From Nocardiopsis alba DSM 43377 (lineage in GTDB: Bacteria > Actinomycetota > Actinomycetes > Streptosporangiales > Streptosporangiaceae), in the NCBI RefSeq assembly GCF_000341225.1, contig NZ_ANAC01000014.1:168089-232088 (forward strand): DNA of 64,000 nucleotides, given 5' to 3'. Of the stretch, positions 25,734 to 34,364 are shown piece after piece; position 1 is the first letter of the stretch; every line of letters starts with the position of its first letter. Both the position numbers and the translations under genes were made by a program. Below the pieces are notes generated by a model. It saw only the letters and a list, made by a program, of their open reading frames with translations. It was not told where the DNA came from and made no database searches.

Positions 25734-26042
25734 CGAAAAAGACTCCTCTTCTGTACGGGCCGTTTTCCGGTTCCCTTTCGTGGGAAAGGGGACCGATTCG
25801 GCCGGAACCCGGGTCCCTCGTCGCCTTGGGGGAGGGACGTTCGGGAGCCGTGGCCCCGGGGCCGTTCGCACGGCCCCGACACCCGTGGATCCGGCTCTGG
25901 CGACCGGCGCGGGCGAGGGGGAACCTCGCGTTCCGTCCTCCCGGGCGATTATCCCATGAGCGGTCGGGAAAGGGGCCGTTCTCGGCACTTCGCTCTTTCC
26001 TCGGAACCGACCGAAACCCGGCGTCCGTGGACTTCGCGTCGG
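25734..26042. other. 309-bp intergenic region before the response regulator gene
   Basis: No gene seen. It contains an imperfect hairpin (GGTTCCCTTTC at 25769-25779 with GAAAGGGGACC at 25784-25794, one mismatch) about 40-60 bases upstream of the response-regulator start, a possible operator or transcript leader structure. Nothing else stands out. Confidence 0.5.
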
Positions 26043-26675
26043 TCACAGGGGCGGGGCGCCGGGAGGGTTGGGCGCGTTCCAGCGGTAACGCAACGCCAGC
26101 GTCCGGAGGGTGAAGCAGACCAGGGCGCCGACCACCGCGATCCACCCGGCGGAGAACCCGACCAGGTCGGCCAGGACCACGATCCCGGCGGCGAGCATCG
26201 CGGGGATCGCGTACAGGTGCGAGTTGGCGCTGAGCACGGTGGGCACCCGGTTGAGCAGGACGTCGCGGATGGTGCCTCCGCCCACCGCGCTGAGCACGCC
26301 CAGCAGGACCGCCTGGAGCGGTCCGAACCCGAAGGCCAGGGCCTTGGTCGCCCCGATGACCGCGAACAGACTCAGCCCGGCGGCGTCGAACAACAGGATC
26401 GGTTTGGCCAGGTGGGTGAGCCGACGGCTGAGGAAGAACGCCAGTGTGCCGCCGGCCAGCGCGGTCGTCAGGTAGCGCCAGTCCTGGAAGGTGGCCGGGG
26501 TCTCGCCGAGCAGGACGTCGCGTATGACGCCGCCGCCGATGGCGGTCACCACCCCCAGCGCCATCACCCCGACGATGTCGACCCGCGCGGTGCGGATCGC
26601 GGTCAGGGCCCCGTCCAGGGCGAAGGCGAAGATCCCGAGGAGGTCGAGGACGAGAAGGACGTTCTGAGTGGACAT
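26043..26675 (-). CDS. Trimeric intracellular cation (TRIC) channel family protein
   Basis: A 210-residue membrane protein of the TRIC/UPF0126 (YicG-like) family, a potassium-selective trimeric channel in characterised bacterial homologues. It is an internal duplication: DIVGVMALGVVTAIGGGVIRDVLLG in the first half and GPLQAVLLGVLSAVGGGTIRDVLLN in the second, each with the GGGxIRDVLL signature that forms the pore kink. Seven membrane helices are expected. It ends 27 residues after the last helix in a Pro-rich tail. Transcribed alone, with 243 bases to the divergent flavoprotein gene. Confidence 0.9.
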   Translation of the reverse strand: MSTQNVLLVLDLLGIFAFALDGALTAIRTARVDIVGVMALGVVTAIGGGVIRDVLLGETPATFQDWRYLTTALAGGTLAFFLSRRLTHLAKPILLFDAAGLSLFAVIGATKALAFGFGPLQAVLLGVLSAVGGGTIRDVLLNRVPTVLSANSHLYAIPAMLAAGIVVLADLVGFSAGWIAVVGALVCFTLRTLALRYRWNAPNPPGAPPL

Positions 26676-26918
26676 GGCCGGTGGAGGGTTCCTTGCGCGA
26701 GGTGGGGCGATGCCGATGATTCCATCACGCCCGCCCCGTTCCCCGCGCGTGCGGTCCGGCCGTTTCGCACGAGGTGCCGGTCCCTTCGCGGATCTGGCGG
26801 CGCGATCGCGGTTGAGAGGATCCCCTTCGGGGGAGTCGACAGGCGTGTCGGTTCCCTCCCGCCGACGCGCGTGCCGACACCATCGGGGAGGAGATCCGGC
26901 GAACCGAGGACGGGGAAC

Positions 26919-28277
26919 ATGGAACACGTGGACGCGATCGTCATCGGAATGGGGCCCGGCGGTGAGGTGGTCGCCGACCGACTGCTCACCGAGGGACGAC
27001 GTGTGGCGGTGGTCGAACGGGAACTGATCGGCGGGGAGTGCGCCTACTACGCCTGTATCCCCACCAAGGTCCTGTTGCGTTCTCCCGAGGCGCGGGAGGA
27101 GGCGGCCGACGTGGCCGGGCTCTCCCGCCCGGACCGGAAGTGGTCCGAGCTGCGCTCCTACCGGGACGGCATGGTCCGCCACCTGGACGACAGCGCCCAG
27201 GCCGAGAACTATCGGGACCGCGGAGCCCTGGTGCTGCGCGGGGCCGCCCGGATCGTGGGGCGCGACCCCTGGCGGGTGGAGGTGGCGGGCACCGAGGTGA
27301 CCGCCGACCACGTCGTGGTCGCCACCGGTTCGTCCCCGATCCGCCCGCCGGTCGAGGGGCTGGACCGGTTGGGCCCGGATCTGGTGTGGACCAACCGGGA
27401 GGCCACGAACCTCACCGAGATCCCCTCGCGGGCCCTGGTGATCGGCGGCAGCGCGGTCGGGATCGAACTGGGCGGGTTCCTCGCCGACATGGGTTCGGAG
27501 GTCACCATCGTCCAGCGCGGTCCCAGGCTGCTGGACCGTGAGGACCCCCGTCTGTGCGGGCTCGTCACCGAGAGGTTCGAGGCCGAGGGCGTCACCGTGC
27601 GCACCGGCGCCGAGGTGTCCTCGGTGGCGCGTGAGGGGGACGGGGTGGTGGCCGAACTCTCGGACGGCTCCCGTGTCCACGCCGACGTCGTGGTGCTGGC
27701 CACCGGACGTCGTCCTCGCGGCGACGAACTGGGCCTGGCCGACCTCGGGGTGGAGCCGGACCGGGGCTCTCTGCCGGTGGACGAACACTGTCGGGTGGCC
27801 CCGGGACTGTGGGCGGTGGGGGACGTGACCGCGCGCTCCATGTTCACGCACGTGGCCAAGTACCAGGGGCGGGTGGTGGCCGACAACGTCCTCGGGGGCT
27901 CGCGCGTCGCCGACTACACGGGCGTGCCCCGCGTGGTGTTCTCCCACCCCGAGATCGCGGCCGTGGGGCTCACCGAGGAGCAGGCCCGTGACCAGGGGGT
28001 GGACGTGACCACCTCAGAGGTCGACCTCACCGAGGTCCTGGCCCGGCCCTGGACCTACGCCACCGATCCGATCGGGCGCCTGGGTCTGGTGGCCGATCGC
28101 GGGCGGGGCGTGCTGGTGGGGGCCTGGGCCTTCGGACCGATGGCCTCGGAGTGGATCCACACCGTGGCGTTGGCGATCCGGACGGGGCTGTCGGTGGAGA
28201 CGCTGCGCGACTCCGTTCCCCAGTTCCCCACCTACAACGAGGGCTACATCGTGGCCTTGGAGGCGCTCGACGTCTAG
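26919..28277 (+). CDS. Pyridine nucleotide-disulfide oxidoreductase family flavoprotein, atypical active site
   Basis: A 452-residue FAD enzyme resembling dihydrolipoamide dehydrogenase and mercuric reductase. FAD Rossmann motif IGMGPGGEVVADRL, redox pair Cys-X4-Cys in GGECAYYACIPTK (residues ~39-51), NAD(P) motif IGGSAVGIELGGFL and the second FAD motif WAVGDVT are present. In the dimer-interface region the canonical His-Pro-Thr-x-x-Glu reads FPTYNE, so the catalytic His is Phe while the Glu stays. This suggests an enzyme that does not reduce lipoamide in the usual way, perhaps a quinone or unknown disulfide reductase. Its stop overlaps that of the converging siderophore-interacting gene by four bases. 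Confidence 0.85.
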   Translation: MEHVDAIVIGMGPGGEVVADRLLTEGRRVAVVERELIGGECAYYACIPTKVLLRSPEAREEAADVAGLSRPDRKWSELRSYRDGMVRHLDDSAQAENYRDRGALVLRGAARIVGRDPWRVEVAGTEVTADHVVVATGSSPIRPPVEGLDRLGPDLVWTNREATNLTEIPSRALVIGGSAVGIELGGFLADMGSEVTIVQRGPRLLDREDPRLCGLVTERFEAEGVTVRTGAEVSSVAREGDGVVAELSDGSRVHADVVVLATGRRPRGDELGLADLGVEPDRGSLPVDEHCRVAPGLWAVGDVTARSMFTHVAKYQGRVVADNVLGGSRVADYTGVPRVVFSHPEIAAVGLTEEQARDQGVDVTTSEVDLTEVLARPWTYATDPIGRLGLVADRGRGVLVGAWAFGPMASEWIHTVALAIRTGLSVETLRDSVPQFPTYNEGYIVALEALDV

Positions 28278-29134
28278 ACGTCGACGCGCTCGCGCAGGGC
28301 GGCGGCCTCCTCGGCCTCCACGCTCTGGTTCCACTCGGCCTTGGAGGCCTGCCAGCCGTCCTCGTTGCGGCCCAGTCGCCAGTAGCCGGAGATCGACAGA
28401 CGCTCCTTGGGGACCCCCAGGTCCACGCGCAACAGTCGACGCAGTTCGCGCACCATCCCGGCCTCGCCGTGGACGAAGGCCTGGAGGTCCCCCTCGGGGA
28501 AGGTCCATTCCTTCAGGGCCGGCACCAGGAGCGATCCCACCCGGGTGCCCTCGCGGTGCAGCCACCGCACGTGGACGCCCTCCGGGGTCCTCAGCTCCTG
28601 ACGCTCCGCCGCGTCCTCGATCTCCAGGAACACGTGCGCGGTGGCGCCTTCGGGCAGCTGTTCCAGGGAGGCGGCGATGGCGGGCAGCGCGCTCTCGTCT
28701 CCGACCAGCAGGTGCCAGTCGGATTCGGCGGCGGGGGCGTAGGTACCGCCGGGGCCGAAGAAGCGCAGGAGGTCGCCGGGGCGGGCCTGGGCGGCCCAGA
28801 CGGCGGCCAGGCCGACGTCGCCGTGATAGACGAAGTCGATGGTGAGCTCGCGGGTCCGCGGGTCCCAGGCGCGCACCGTGTAGGTGCGGGTGACCGGCCA
28901 CTCCGAGCGCGGCCGTTCGGCCTTGATCGCCTCGACGTCGTAGGGCTCGGGGTCGCCGGGGGCGGGCGGCGGGAACAGCAGCTTCACGTAGGAGTCGGTG
29001 ACCCCGGAGGTCTCGAACGCGGCCAGGCCCTCACCGCCCAGCACGACCCGGACCATGTGCGGGGTCGGGCGTTCGACGCGCTCGACCCGGCCGGTGTGGA
29101 CGATTCTCTTCGGACGTGTCCGCCGCTCCGTCAC
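28274..29134 (-). CDS. Siderophore-interacting protein (FAD-linked ferric-siderophore reductase)
   Basis: Releases iron from imported ferric siderophores by reduction in the cytoplasm. 286 residues: FAD-binding barrel with RTYTVRAWDP (about 83-92), VYHGDVGLAAVWAAQARPGD and the GGTY segment, then the SIP C-terminal domain ending SISGYWRLGRNEDGWQASKAEW, whose GYWRxG motif is diagnostic. GTG start at 29134 follows AGGAGAGGGG. An IdeR/DmdR-type iron box lies directly upstream (29151-29170), so transcription should be repressed when iron is plentiful. No siderophore transporter genes are next to it. Confidence 0.93.
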   Translation of the reverse strand: MTERRTRPKRIVHTGRVERVERPTPHMVRVVLGGEGLAAFETSGVTDSYVKLLFPPPAPGDPEPYDVEAIKAERPRSEWPVTRTYTVRAWDPRTRELTIDFVYHGDVGLAAVWAAQARPGDLLRFFGPGGTYAPAAESDWHLLVGDESALPAIAASLEQLPEGATAHVFLEIEDAAERQELRTPEGVHVRWLHREGTRVGSLLVPALKEWTFPEGDLQAFVHGEAGMVRELRRLLRVDLGVPKERLSISGYWRLGRNEDGWQASKAEWNQSVEAEEAAALRERVDV

Positions 29135-29150
29135 GGAGTCCCCTCTCCTG

Positions 29151-29170
29151 TAGGTTAGGCAAGCCTAACC
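29151..29170. promoter_or_regulatory. Iron box (IdeR/DmdR1-type operator)
   Basis: TAGGTTAGGCAAGCCTAACC contains the palindrome GGTTAGGC-AA-GCCTAACC, matching the actinobacterial iron-box consensus TTAGGTTAGGCTAACCTAA closely. It ends 17 bases upstream of the siderophore-interacting protein start, overlapping the expected promoter. Confidence 0.88.
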
Positions 29171-29217
29171 CGATACACAGTAGGGCACCGTGACGGAACG
29201 GAGCAAACCGGCGCCGA

Positions 29218-30270
29218 TCAGGCCGGGACCGAGGGGGCGGCCGGATCCGCGCCGGTGAAGGCGGCGTGCAGCGCGGGGTCGTCGCCGTCCACACCGGCGT
29301 TCACCGCCGCCAGCCAGGCTGCGGCCCCCTCCGTGCGACCGGCCCGCAGCACGGGCGCCCCGGTGCCCAGGGTCAGCTTGTGGGTCAACGCCTCCCGGAT
29401 CGGCGCGGACCGGATGAGCACCCCGCCCGCCAGCACCACCGGCAGACGTTCGCCCGGCACCCGGACCTGGTGCACCGACTGGGCCAGGTGCCCGGCGGCG
29501 GCGTTCACGATCACCTCGGCCGACGGATCGCCCTGTCGATGCGCCTCGGTCACCAGCGGGGCGAACTCGGCCAGACCGATCGGCGGGGCGGCGGTCAGGG
29601 TCCGGGCGAAGTCGCGCGCGTGCTCCTCGGGCCGGTACTCCCCGGTGGGGCGTCGCCCAGGGACCACCCGTTTGGCCACGGCACGGGCCAGCGGACTGAG
29701 CTCCCCGCCCAGACTCATCTGTCGAGCGGTCTCCCGGGCGGCCTGGTGCCCGATCCAGAACGCCGAGCCCTCGTCCCCGATCAGCCAGCCCATCCCGTCG
29801 GCGGTCCTGACACGGCGCCGCCCTTCGATCCGGGTGGCGATCGCCCCGGTCCCGGCGATGAGGACGGTGCCGTGGGGCTCGGGGGTGCCCGAGGCGAAGG
29901 CGACCTCGTCGTCCCCGACGAACTCGTCCCCGCCCGGGTTCAGGCCGGCCTTGACCAGCGCGTCCCCCATGTGTTCGCGGATCGTGTCGTCCCGCAGGAG
30001 AGACACCCCGGCCAGACCGACCACGGCCGCGACCACCGAACCGCGCGCCGTCGGCCCGGCCCGGTCCAGGGCGGAACCGATCGCCTCGGTCAGTTGCTCG
30101 GCGGCCCGTTCGGGGCCGTGCGCGTTGGGGTTGGCCCCGCCGGCCCGGGCCTCGCCCAAGGGGACGCCGTCCAGGGTGGTCACCAGGGCGCGGGTGGTCG
30201 TGCCCCCGGCGTCCACCCCCACGACCAGGGAGGGAGCGGGGGAGGAGGGAGGGAATCGTCGTGTCGTCAC
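29218..30270 (-). CDS. BadF/BadG-type ATPase, N-acetylglucosamine kinase-like
   Basis: Sugar kinase of the actin-like ATPase superfamily, 350 residues. Phosphate-1 motif VVGVDAGGTTTRALV (about 15-29), phosphate-2 motif VLIAGTGAIATRI, GMGWLIGDEGSAFWIGHQA and adenosine motif VVLAGGVLIRSAPI match GlcNAc kinases (NAGK-like). The expected product is GlcNAc-6-phosphate in the cytoplasm. It could complete the route from the GH89 glycosidase at 18269, although 9 kb separates them and no other GlcNAc genes are nearby, so that link is inference. GTG start with no strong ribosome site. Monocistronic. Confidence 0.82.
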   Translation of the reverse strand: MTTRRFPPSSPAPSLVVGVDAGGTTTRALVTTLDGVPLGEARAGGANPNAHGPERAAEQLTEAIGSALDRAGPTARGSVVAAVVGLAGVSLLRDDTIREHMGDALVKAGLNPGGDEFVGDDEVAFASGTPEPHGTVLIAGTGAIATRIEGRRRVRTADGMGWLIGDEGSAFWIGHQAARETARQMSLGGELSPLARAVAKRVVPGRRPTGEYRPEEHARDFARTLTAAPPIGLAEFAPLVTEAHRQGDPSAEVIVNAAAGHLAQSVHQVRVPGERLPVVLAGGVLIRSAPIREALTHKLTLGTGAPVLRAGRTEGAAAWLAAVNAGVDGDDPALHAAFTGADPAAPSVPA

Positions 30271-30458
30271 GAACAGAGCCTGCCCTGAGAGGGGGCGGAT
30301 TACTCACCCGGGTGCGGCTCCGGGTTCGAACGGGAACCCGGTTCTCGCGCCGCTCTCGACGGCGCCGATCGAGGGTGTGACGTGTGAAAAACCTGTGGCT
30401 CGATCTTTCTCCGACCTGATAACCATCGATCATGGCCGGCGAACCCGAGGAGAAGACC

Positions 30459-31727
30459 GTGAACACGACCCGCAGAGAATGGACGGTGCGCCACGGCGAC
30501 CGCGACGACTTCGCCGAGGCGATGCGCGTGGTCGGGCAGGCGCTCCTGTTCGGCGAGGAACTCGAGGCCCTGCTCGAACGATCCCGCCTTCTGCACGACG
30601 TGATGGGCTACGAACGCCTCCTCGTCGCTGTGGACGACACCGAAGGAACCGAGGAGATCATCGGCTCGGCCAACCACTTCCCCTTCGAGATGACCATGCC
30701 CGGCGGGCCCGTCCCCGTGGCCGGTGTGACCGGTGTGGGCGTGTGGCCCACCTATCGTCGGCGCGGCGTCCTGAGCGCGATCATGCGCCGTCAGCTCGCC
30801 GACATCCATGAGCAGGGGGTGCGCTACGCCGCCCTGTGGGCGTCGGAGGGCTCCATCTACGAGCGCTTCGGCTACGGCGTCGCCTGCCACGAGATGGACG
30901 AGATCTCGATCTCCAGCCCCCACGACGTGCTGCGGGCCGACGCTCCCCGCGACCCGGACCTGAAGGTCGTCCTGCGGGAGCCGGCGGCGGTCCGCGCCGA
31001 CCTGGAGCGCGTCCACGACGCCTTCGCCTCGACCAGGGTCGGACAGTTCCGCCGGACCGAGCCCTGGTGGGACCGGACCCTGCGCGACACCCCCGACCGC
31101 CGCGAAGGGCGCAGCCCCATGATGGCGGTCGTGGTGTACGGGGCGGAGGGGCCGCTGGGCTACGCCCTGTACCGCACCAAGGCCCGGTGGGCCGACGACG
31201 GCGCCCAGGGCGAGGTGTACGTCCAGGAGATCGTCGCCACCGCCCCCGCCGTCTGGACCGCCCTGTTCGAGCACCTGTTCAACCGGGACCTGGTCTCCCG
31301 GGTCGAGTTCTCCTTCCTCCCGGCCGACTGCCCGCTGCACCACCTGCTCCCCGACCGGGGCCGTGCCCCGGCCAAGCTCTTCCCCTCGCTGTGGGTGCGC
31401 CTGGTCGACGTCCCGGGTGCTCTGTCCGAGCGTCCCTACGCCGCGCCCTTCGAGGGCGTCCTGGAGGTCGCCGATCGGTACGCGCCCTGGAACGCCGGAC
31501 GGTGGCGGATCAAGGCCGACACCGACGGCGCCCGGGTCGAGGCCACCGACGCCGCGCCCGATCTGTCCCTGGACGTCCACCACCTGGGCTCGGCCCACCT
31601 CGGCCGGACCTCGCTCACCGGCTACCTGCGGGCGGGTCTGATCACCGAGCACACCCCGGGCGCCACGGCCCGACTCGACACCGCCCTGCACCGCCACGAC
31701 GCACCCTTCTGCGGCGTCATCTTCTGA
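30459..31727 (+). CDS. Eis-family N-acetyltransferase
   Basis: A 422-residue acetyltransferase with the tandem-GNAT plus sterol-carrier-like architecture of Eis. Acetyl-CoA motif VGVWPTYRRRGVLSAIMRRQL (first part VGVWPTYRRRGV, about 90-101), the general-acid Tyr in GSIYERFGYG, and the C-terminal CGVIF ending in Phe, whose carboxylate acts as base in characterised Eis. Known homologues acetylate aminoglycosides or peptides at several amines. I prefer GTG 30459, preceded by GAGGAGAAG, over ATG 30432, which has no ribosome site. It stands alone upstream of the Ddn-like gene. Confidence 0.88.
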   Translation: MNTTRREWTVRHGDRDDFAEAMRVVGQALLFGEELEALLERSRLLHDVMGYERLLVAVDDTEGTEEIIGSANHFPFEMTMPGGPVPVAGVTGVGVWPTYRRRGVLSAIMRRQLADIHEQGVRYAALWASEGSIYERFGYGVACHEMDEISISSPHDVLRADAPRDPDLKVVLREPAAVRADLERVHDAFASTRVGQFRRTEPWWDRTLRDTPDRREGRSPMMAVVVYGAEGPLGYALYRTKARWADDGAQGEVYVQEIVATAPAVWTALFEHLFNRDLVSRVEFSFLPADCPLHHLLPDRGRAPAKLFPSLWVRLVDVPGALSERPYAAPFEGVLEVADRYAPWNAGRWRIKADTDGARVEATDAAPDLSLDVHHLGSAHLGRTSLTGYLRAGLITEHTPGATARLDTALHRHDAPFCGVIF

Positions 31728-31834
31728 TCGGCCGATCCCGCCGGGGCCGCGGTACGCATGTCGCGCGCCCCGGGCGGGGCCTCCCGTGCCACCATCGGGG
31801 TGATCCGACGACCTCGCCTGAGCCAGGGAGAGAG

Positions 31835-32293
31835 ATGGCCACGCACGACATCCTGCCCGGAGAATACGAGCCGAGCGCCTCACAGTGGGTCCGCGACCAG
31901 GTGGAACTGTACGAACGCACCGGCGGTCGCGAGGGCGACACCCTCATGGACACGGGGATGCCGGTCGTCATCCTCAGCACGCGCGGACGCAAGAGCGGCA
32001 AGGTCCGCAAGTCCGCCGTCATGAAGGTCGAGCACGGCGGCCTGTACGCGGTGATCGGCTCCCAGGGCGGAGCCCCCGAGGACCCGGCCTGGGTGCACAA
32101 CCTGCGCGCCGCCCCCGACGAGGTGGCGCTCCAGGACGGGCCCGAGCCCTTCGCCGCCACCGCGCGCGAGGTCGAGGGCGACGAGCGGGAGCTGTGGTGG
32201 GAGCGGGCCGTGGCCGCCTACCCGCCCTACGCCGACTACCAGCGCAAGACCGACCGCCGTATCCCGGTGTTCGTCGTCGGCCCCAAGGGCTGA
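31835..32293 (+). CDS. Ddn-like F420H2-dependent nitroreductase/quinone reductase
   Basis: A 152-residue split-barrel protein that should bind F420. VILSTRGRKSGKVRKSAVMKVEHGGLYAVIGSQGG is the defining region (first residues VILSTRGRKSGKVRKS, about 45-60), with the Lys/Arg cluster that holds the F420 phosphate and Lys residues; DPAWVHNLRAAPDE and the C-terminal YADYQRKTDRRIPVFVV complete the family pattern. Members reduce quinones or enones. ATG follows GGGAGAG closely. A hairpin lies downstream (32305-32344). Confidence 0.9.
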   Translation: MATHDILPGEYEPSASQWVRDQVELYERTGGREGDTLMDTGMPVVILSTRGRKSGKVRKSAVMKVEHGGLYAVIGSQGGAPEDPAWVHNLRAAPDEVALQDGPEPFAATAREVEGDERELWWERAVAAYPPYADYQRKTDRRIPVFVVGPKG

Positions 32294-32304
32294 TCCCGAC
32301 CGGT

Positions 32305-32344
32305 CCGGCCCTCGCCCCGCGTGAGCGTGATGGGCGGGGGCCGG
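32305..32344. terminator. Hairpin terminator between converging genes
   Basis: CCGGCCCTCGCCC pairs with GGGCGGGGGCCGG with one G-T mismatch, 14-base loop, 12 bases after the Ddn-like gene and just before the end of the converging aminotransferase gene. Confidence 0.6.
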
Positions 32345-32358
32345 TCGTGTGCGCGGGC

Positions 32359-33420
32359 TCAGAGGGAACCGGCGAGCGCCTCCAAGAGCCGGTCCACGTC
32401 GTCCTCGGTGTTGTACAGGTGGAACGACAGGCGCAGCCGCCCGTTCCGGACCGAGGCCTTCACCCCCGCCTCGGCCAACCGCGCGGCCGTGCCCTCCCGA
32501 ACCGGCACGGACACGATCGCCGACCCGGTGCCCTCCAGCCCGAGCTCGGCGCGGAAGCGGTCGGCCAGGGAGGTGTCGTGCTCGTGGATCGCGGCGACCC
32601 CCACCTCCTCGATCAGCTCCAGGGAACGCTCCAACGCCACCCAGGCCGGCCACACCGGGGCCAGGTCCAGCCGCCCGGCGTCGGATCCCTGTTCCAGGGC
32701 CGCCCCGTACAGCGACCCCCACGGTTCGGCCCCCGCGTACCAGTTCGCCGCCCGCGGCCGCAGCGCGGCCAGCGCCTCGGCGGTCCCGGACAGGAAGGCC
32801 GAGCCCCGGGTCCCCAGCAGCCACTTGTAGGCGCTGCACACCACGTAGTCGAAGCGGTCGTCGTCCAAGGGAAGCCAGCCGGCGGACTGGGTGGTGTCGA
32901 CCAGCAGGCGGGTATCGCGGTCGGAACAGGCCGCCACCAGGTCGTCCAGAGGGGCGAGCGCGCCGTCGGAGGACTGCGCCGCCGACACCGCCACGAGCGC
33001 GGTCGAGGGGCCGACCTCCTCGGGCAGCCGTTCCAGGGGGACCTCGCGCACCCTCAGCCCCTCACGGGTGGAGAAGGGGTGCACGGTGGAGCTGAACTCG
33101 CGTTCGGCCACCAGCACCTCCGCGCCCTCCGGCAGGCTCGCGGCGACGGTCCCGGTGAACTGGGCGGTGTGGGTGCCGAGGGCGACCCGGTCGGGGGTCA
33201 CCCCCGTCAACCGGGCGTAGGAGGCGCGGGCGCGTTCGACCCCGGCGTCGGCCTCGGCGGGGGAGAAGCCTCCTTCGGCCACCTCGTGGGTGTGCTCCTC
33301 CAGTGCCCGGAGGGCCGGCCCGGGTGTCAGGCCATGGGTGGCGGTGTCGAGGTAGACGTTCCGGGCGCCGAACCACGATCGGGCGGCGCGCAGGCGCTCG
33401 TGGGCGCTGCTCTGTTCCAT
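32359..33420 (-). CDS. Class V aminotransferase (cysteine desulfurase/kynureninase-like fold)
   Basis: PLP enzyme, 353 residues from ATG 33420. YLDTATHGLTP at the N-terminus, GTHTAQFTGTVAASLPEG, the PLP Asp/His-region LLVDTTQSAGWLPLD and the Schiff-base Lys in VCSAYKWLLGTRGSAFL (about residue 205) are clear. The active-site Cys loop expected of cysteine desulfurases is not seen near the C-terminus, so an aminotransferase, lyase or epimerase-like activity is as likely. It lies alone between the Ddn-like gene and a phosphotransferase gene on the same strand; no partner suggests its substrate. Confidence 0.82.
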   Translation of the reverse strand: MEQSSAHERLRAARSWFGARNVYLDTATHGLTPGPALRALEEHTHEVAEGGFSPAEADAGVERARASYARLTGVTPDRVALGTHTAQFTGTVAASLPEGAEVLVAEREFSSTVHPFSTREGLRVREVPLERLPEEVGPSTALVAVSAAQSSDGALAPLDDLVAACSDRDTRLLVDTTQSAGWLPLDDDRFDYVVCSAYKWLLGTRGSAFLSGTAEALAALRPRAANWYAGAEPWGSLYGAALEQGSDAGRLDLAPVWPAWVALERSLELIEEVGVAAIHEHDTSLADRFRAELGLEGTGSAIVSVPVREGTAARLAEAGVKASVRNGRLRLSFHLYNTEDDVDRLLEALAGSL

Positions 33421-33466
33421 AGCGAGATGTTCACAGGGGAGTGCCCCCACGACAAGACCCGATCCT

Positions 33467-34315
33467 TCAACGAAGACCGGCGCCGTCGGCGCCCGTCGCG
33501 GCCCGGAGCCGGGCGATCCACTCGACGCCCTGCCGTCGTCCGTCGGGGAAACGGTCGTCCCGGTCCCATCGCCAGGCGGCGATCATCGCCGTCATGAGCG
33601 TGCGGCACCGGCGCAGTAGTTCCCTGTCGACGTCCGGGTAGTGGTCGGCGACCTCGTCGGGGGCGTGCGCGAGGTCGAACTCGACCGGCCCTCGGCAACA
33701 GGTCTCCAGGTCGACGAAGAGCGGTCCTTCGGCGGTGGGGAGCAGGTTGCCGGGGTGCGGTTCGCCGTGCAGGAGCCGCTCCGGGGCGCCGTGTTCGAGG
33801 ACGCCCCGCTCCATCTCGCGCAGGGTGCCGGCGAGCAGCTCTCGGTCGGGGGCGGTCAGTTCCGGGGTGCGGTGGTGGTCGTCCACGAGGGCGCGGGCCT
33901 GAGCCACCCGGTCCGTGAAGCGCGGTGCGGGGAGGTCGATCTCGCGCAGACCTTCGTGCAGTCGGGCGAGGGCGTGGGCGTAGTCGGACGCGGGGACGTC
34001 CAAGGGAGGCACCGGCGGGTGGTGGGTCCACAGGGTGATCGCGAAGCCGTCGCGTTCGTGGACGGCCGCCGGCACGCGGGGGTGAGGGGAGGCCACGGGC
34101 GCTCCGGCCAGGGTGAGTCGTCGGGCGAGCTCCACCTCGAACCCGGCCGCGTCCTCGCCGGGAGGGGCCACCCGGGCCAGCACGTCGCCGGGCGTGAGCC
34201 ACAGGGTGATCCGGTTCGACTCGTGCAGGACCACCGCGTCGTCGGCGTCGAGGTCGAAGGAGGCGGCGACGGCGAGGGCGGCGGCCACCGCCCGCCGGGC
34301 CCGGGGTTCTCTCAT
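33467..34315 (-). CDS. Phosphotransferase (APH family) with Glu in the catalytic loop
   Basis: Kinase-fold protein of 282 residues related to aminoglycoside/choline kinases. The catalytic loop reads LLHGEPHPGNLL (about 183-194), where the usual HGDxxxxN has Glu in place of the catalytic Asp; the metal-binding segment is FVDLETCCRGPVEFDLA, with Asp kept. This may lower or alter activity. Start at ATG 34315 is supported by GAAGGGA upstream. The MarR gene ends 49 bases beyond its start on the same strand, so the two may share a transcript, but functional linkage is unproven. Confidence 0.8.
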   Translation of the reverse strand: MREPRARRAVAAALAVAASFDLDADDAVVLHESNRITLWLTPGDVLARVAPPGEDAAGFEVELARRLTLAGAPVASPHPRVPAAVHERDGFAITLWTHHPPVPPLDVPASDYAHALARLHEGLREIDLPAPRFTDRVAQARALVDDHHRTPELTAPDRELLAGTLREMERGVLEHGAPERLLHGEPHPGNLLPTAEGPLFVDLETCCRGPVEFDLAHAPDEVADHYPDVDRELLRRCRTLMTAMIAAWRWDRDDRFPDGRRQGVEWIARLRAATGADGAGLR

Positions 34316-34364
34316 GATCGTCGGTCCCTTCGTGGGGGTGGGCACCGACCACCGGGCCGGTCTC

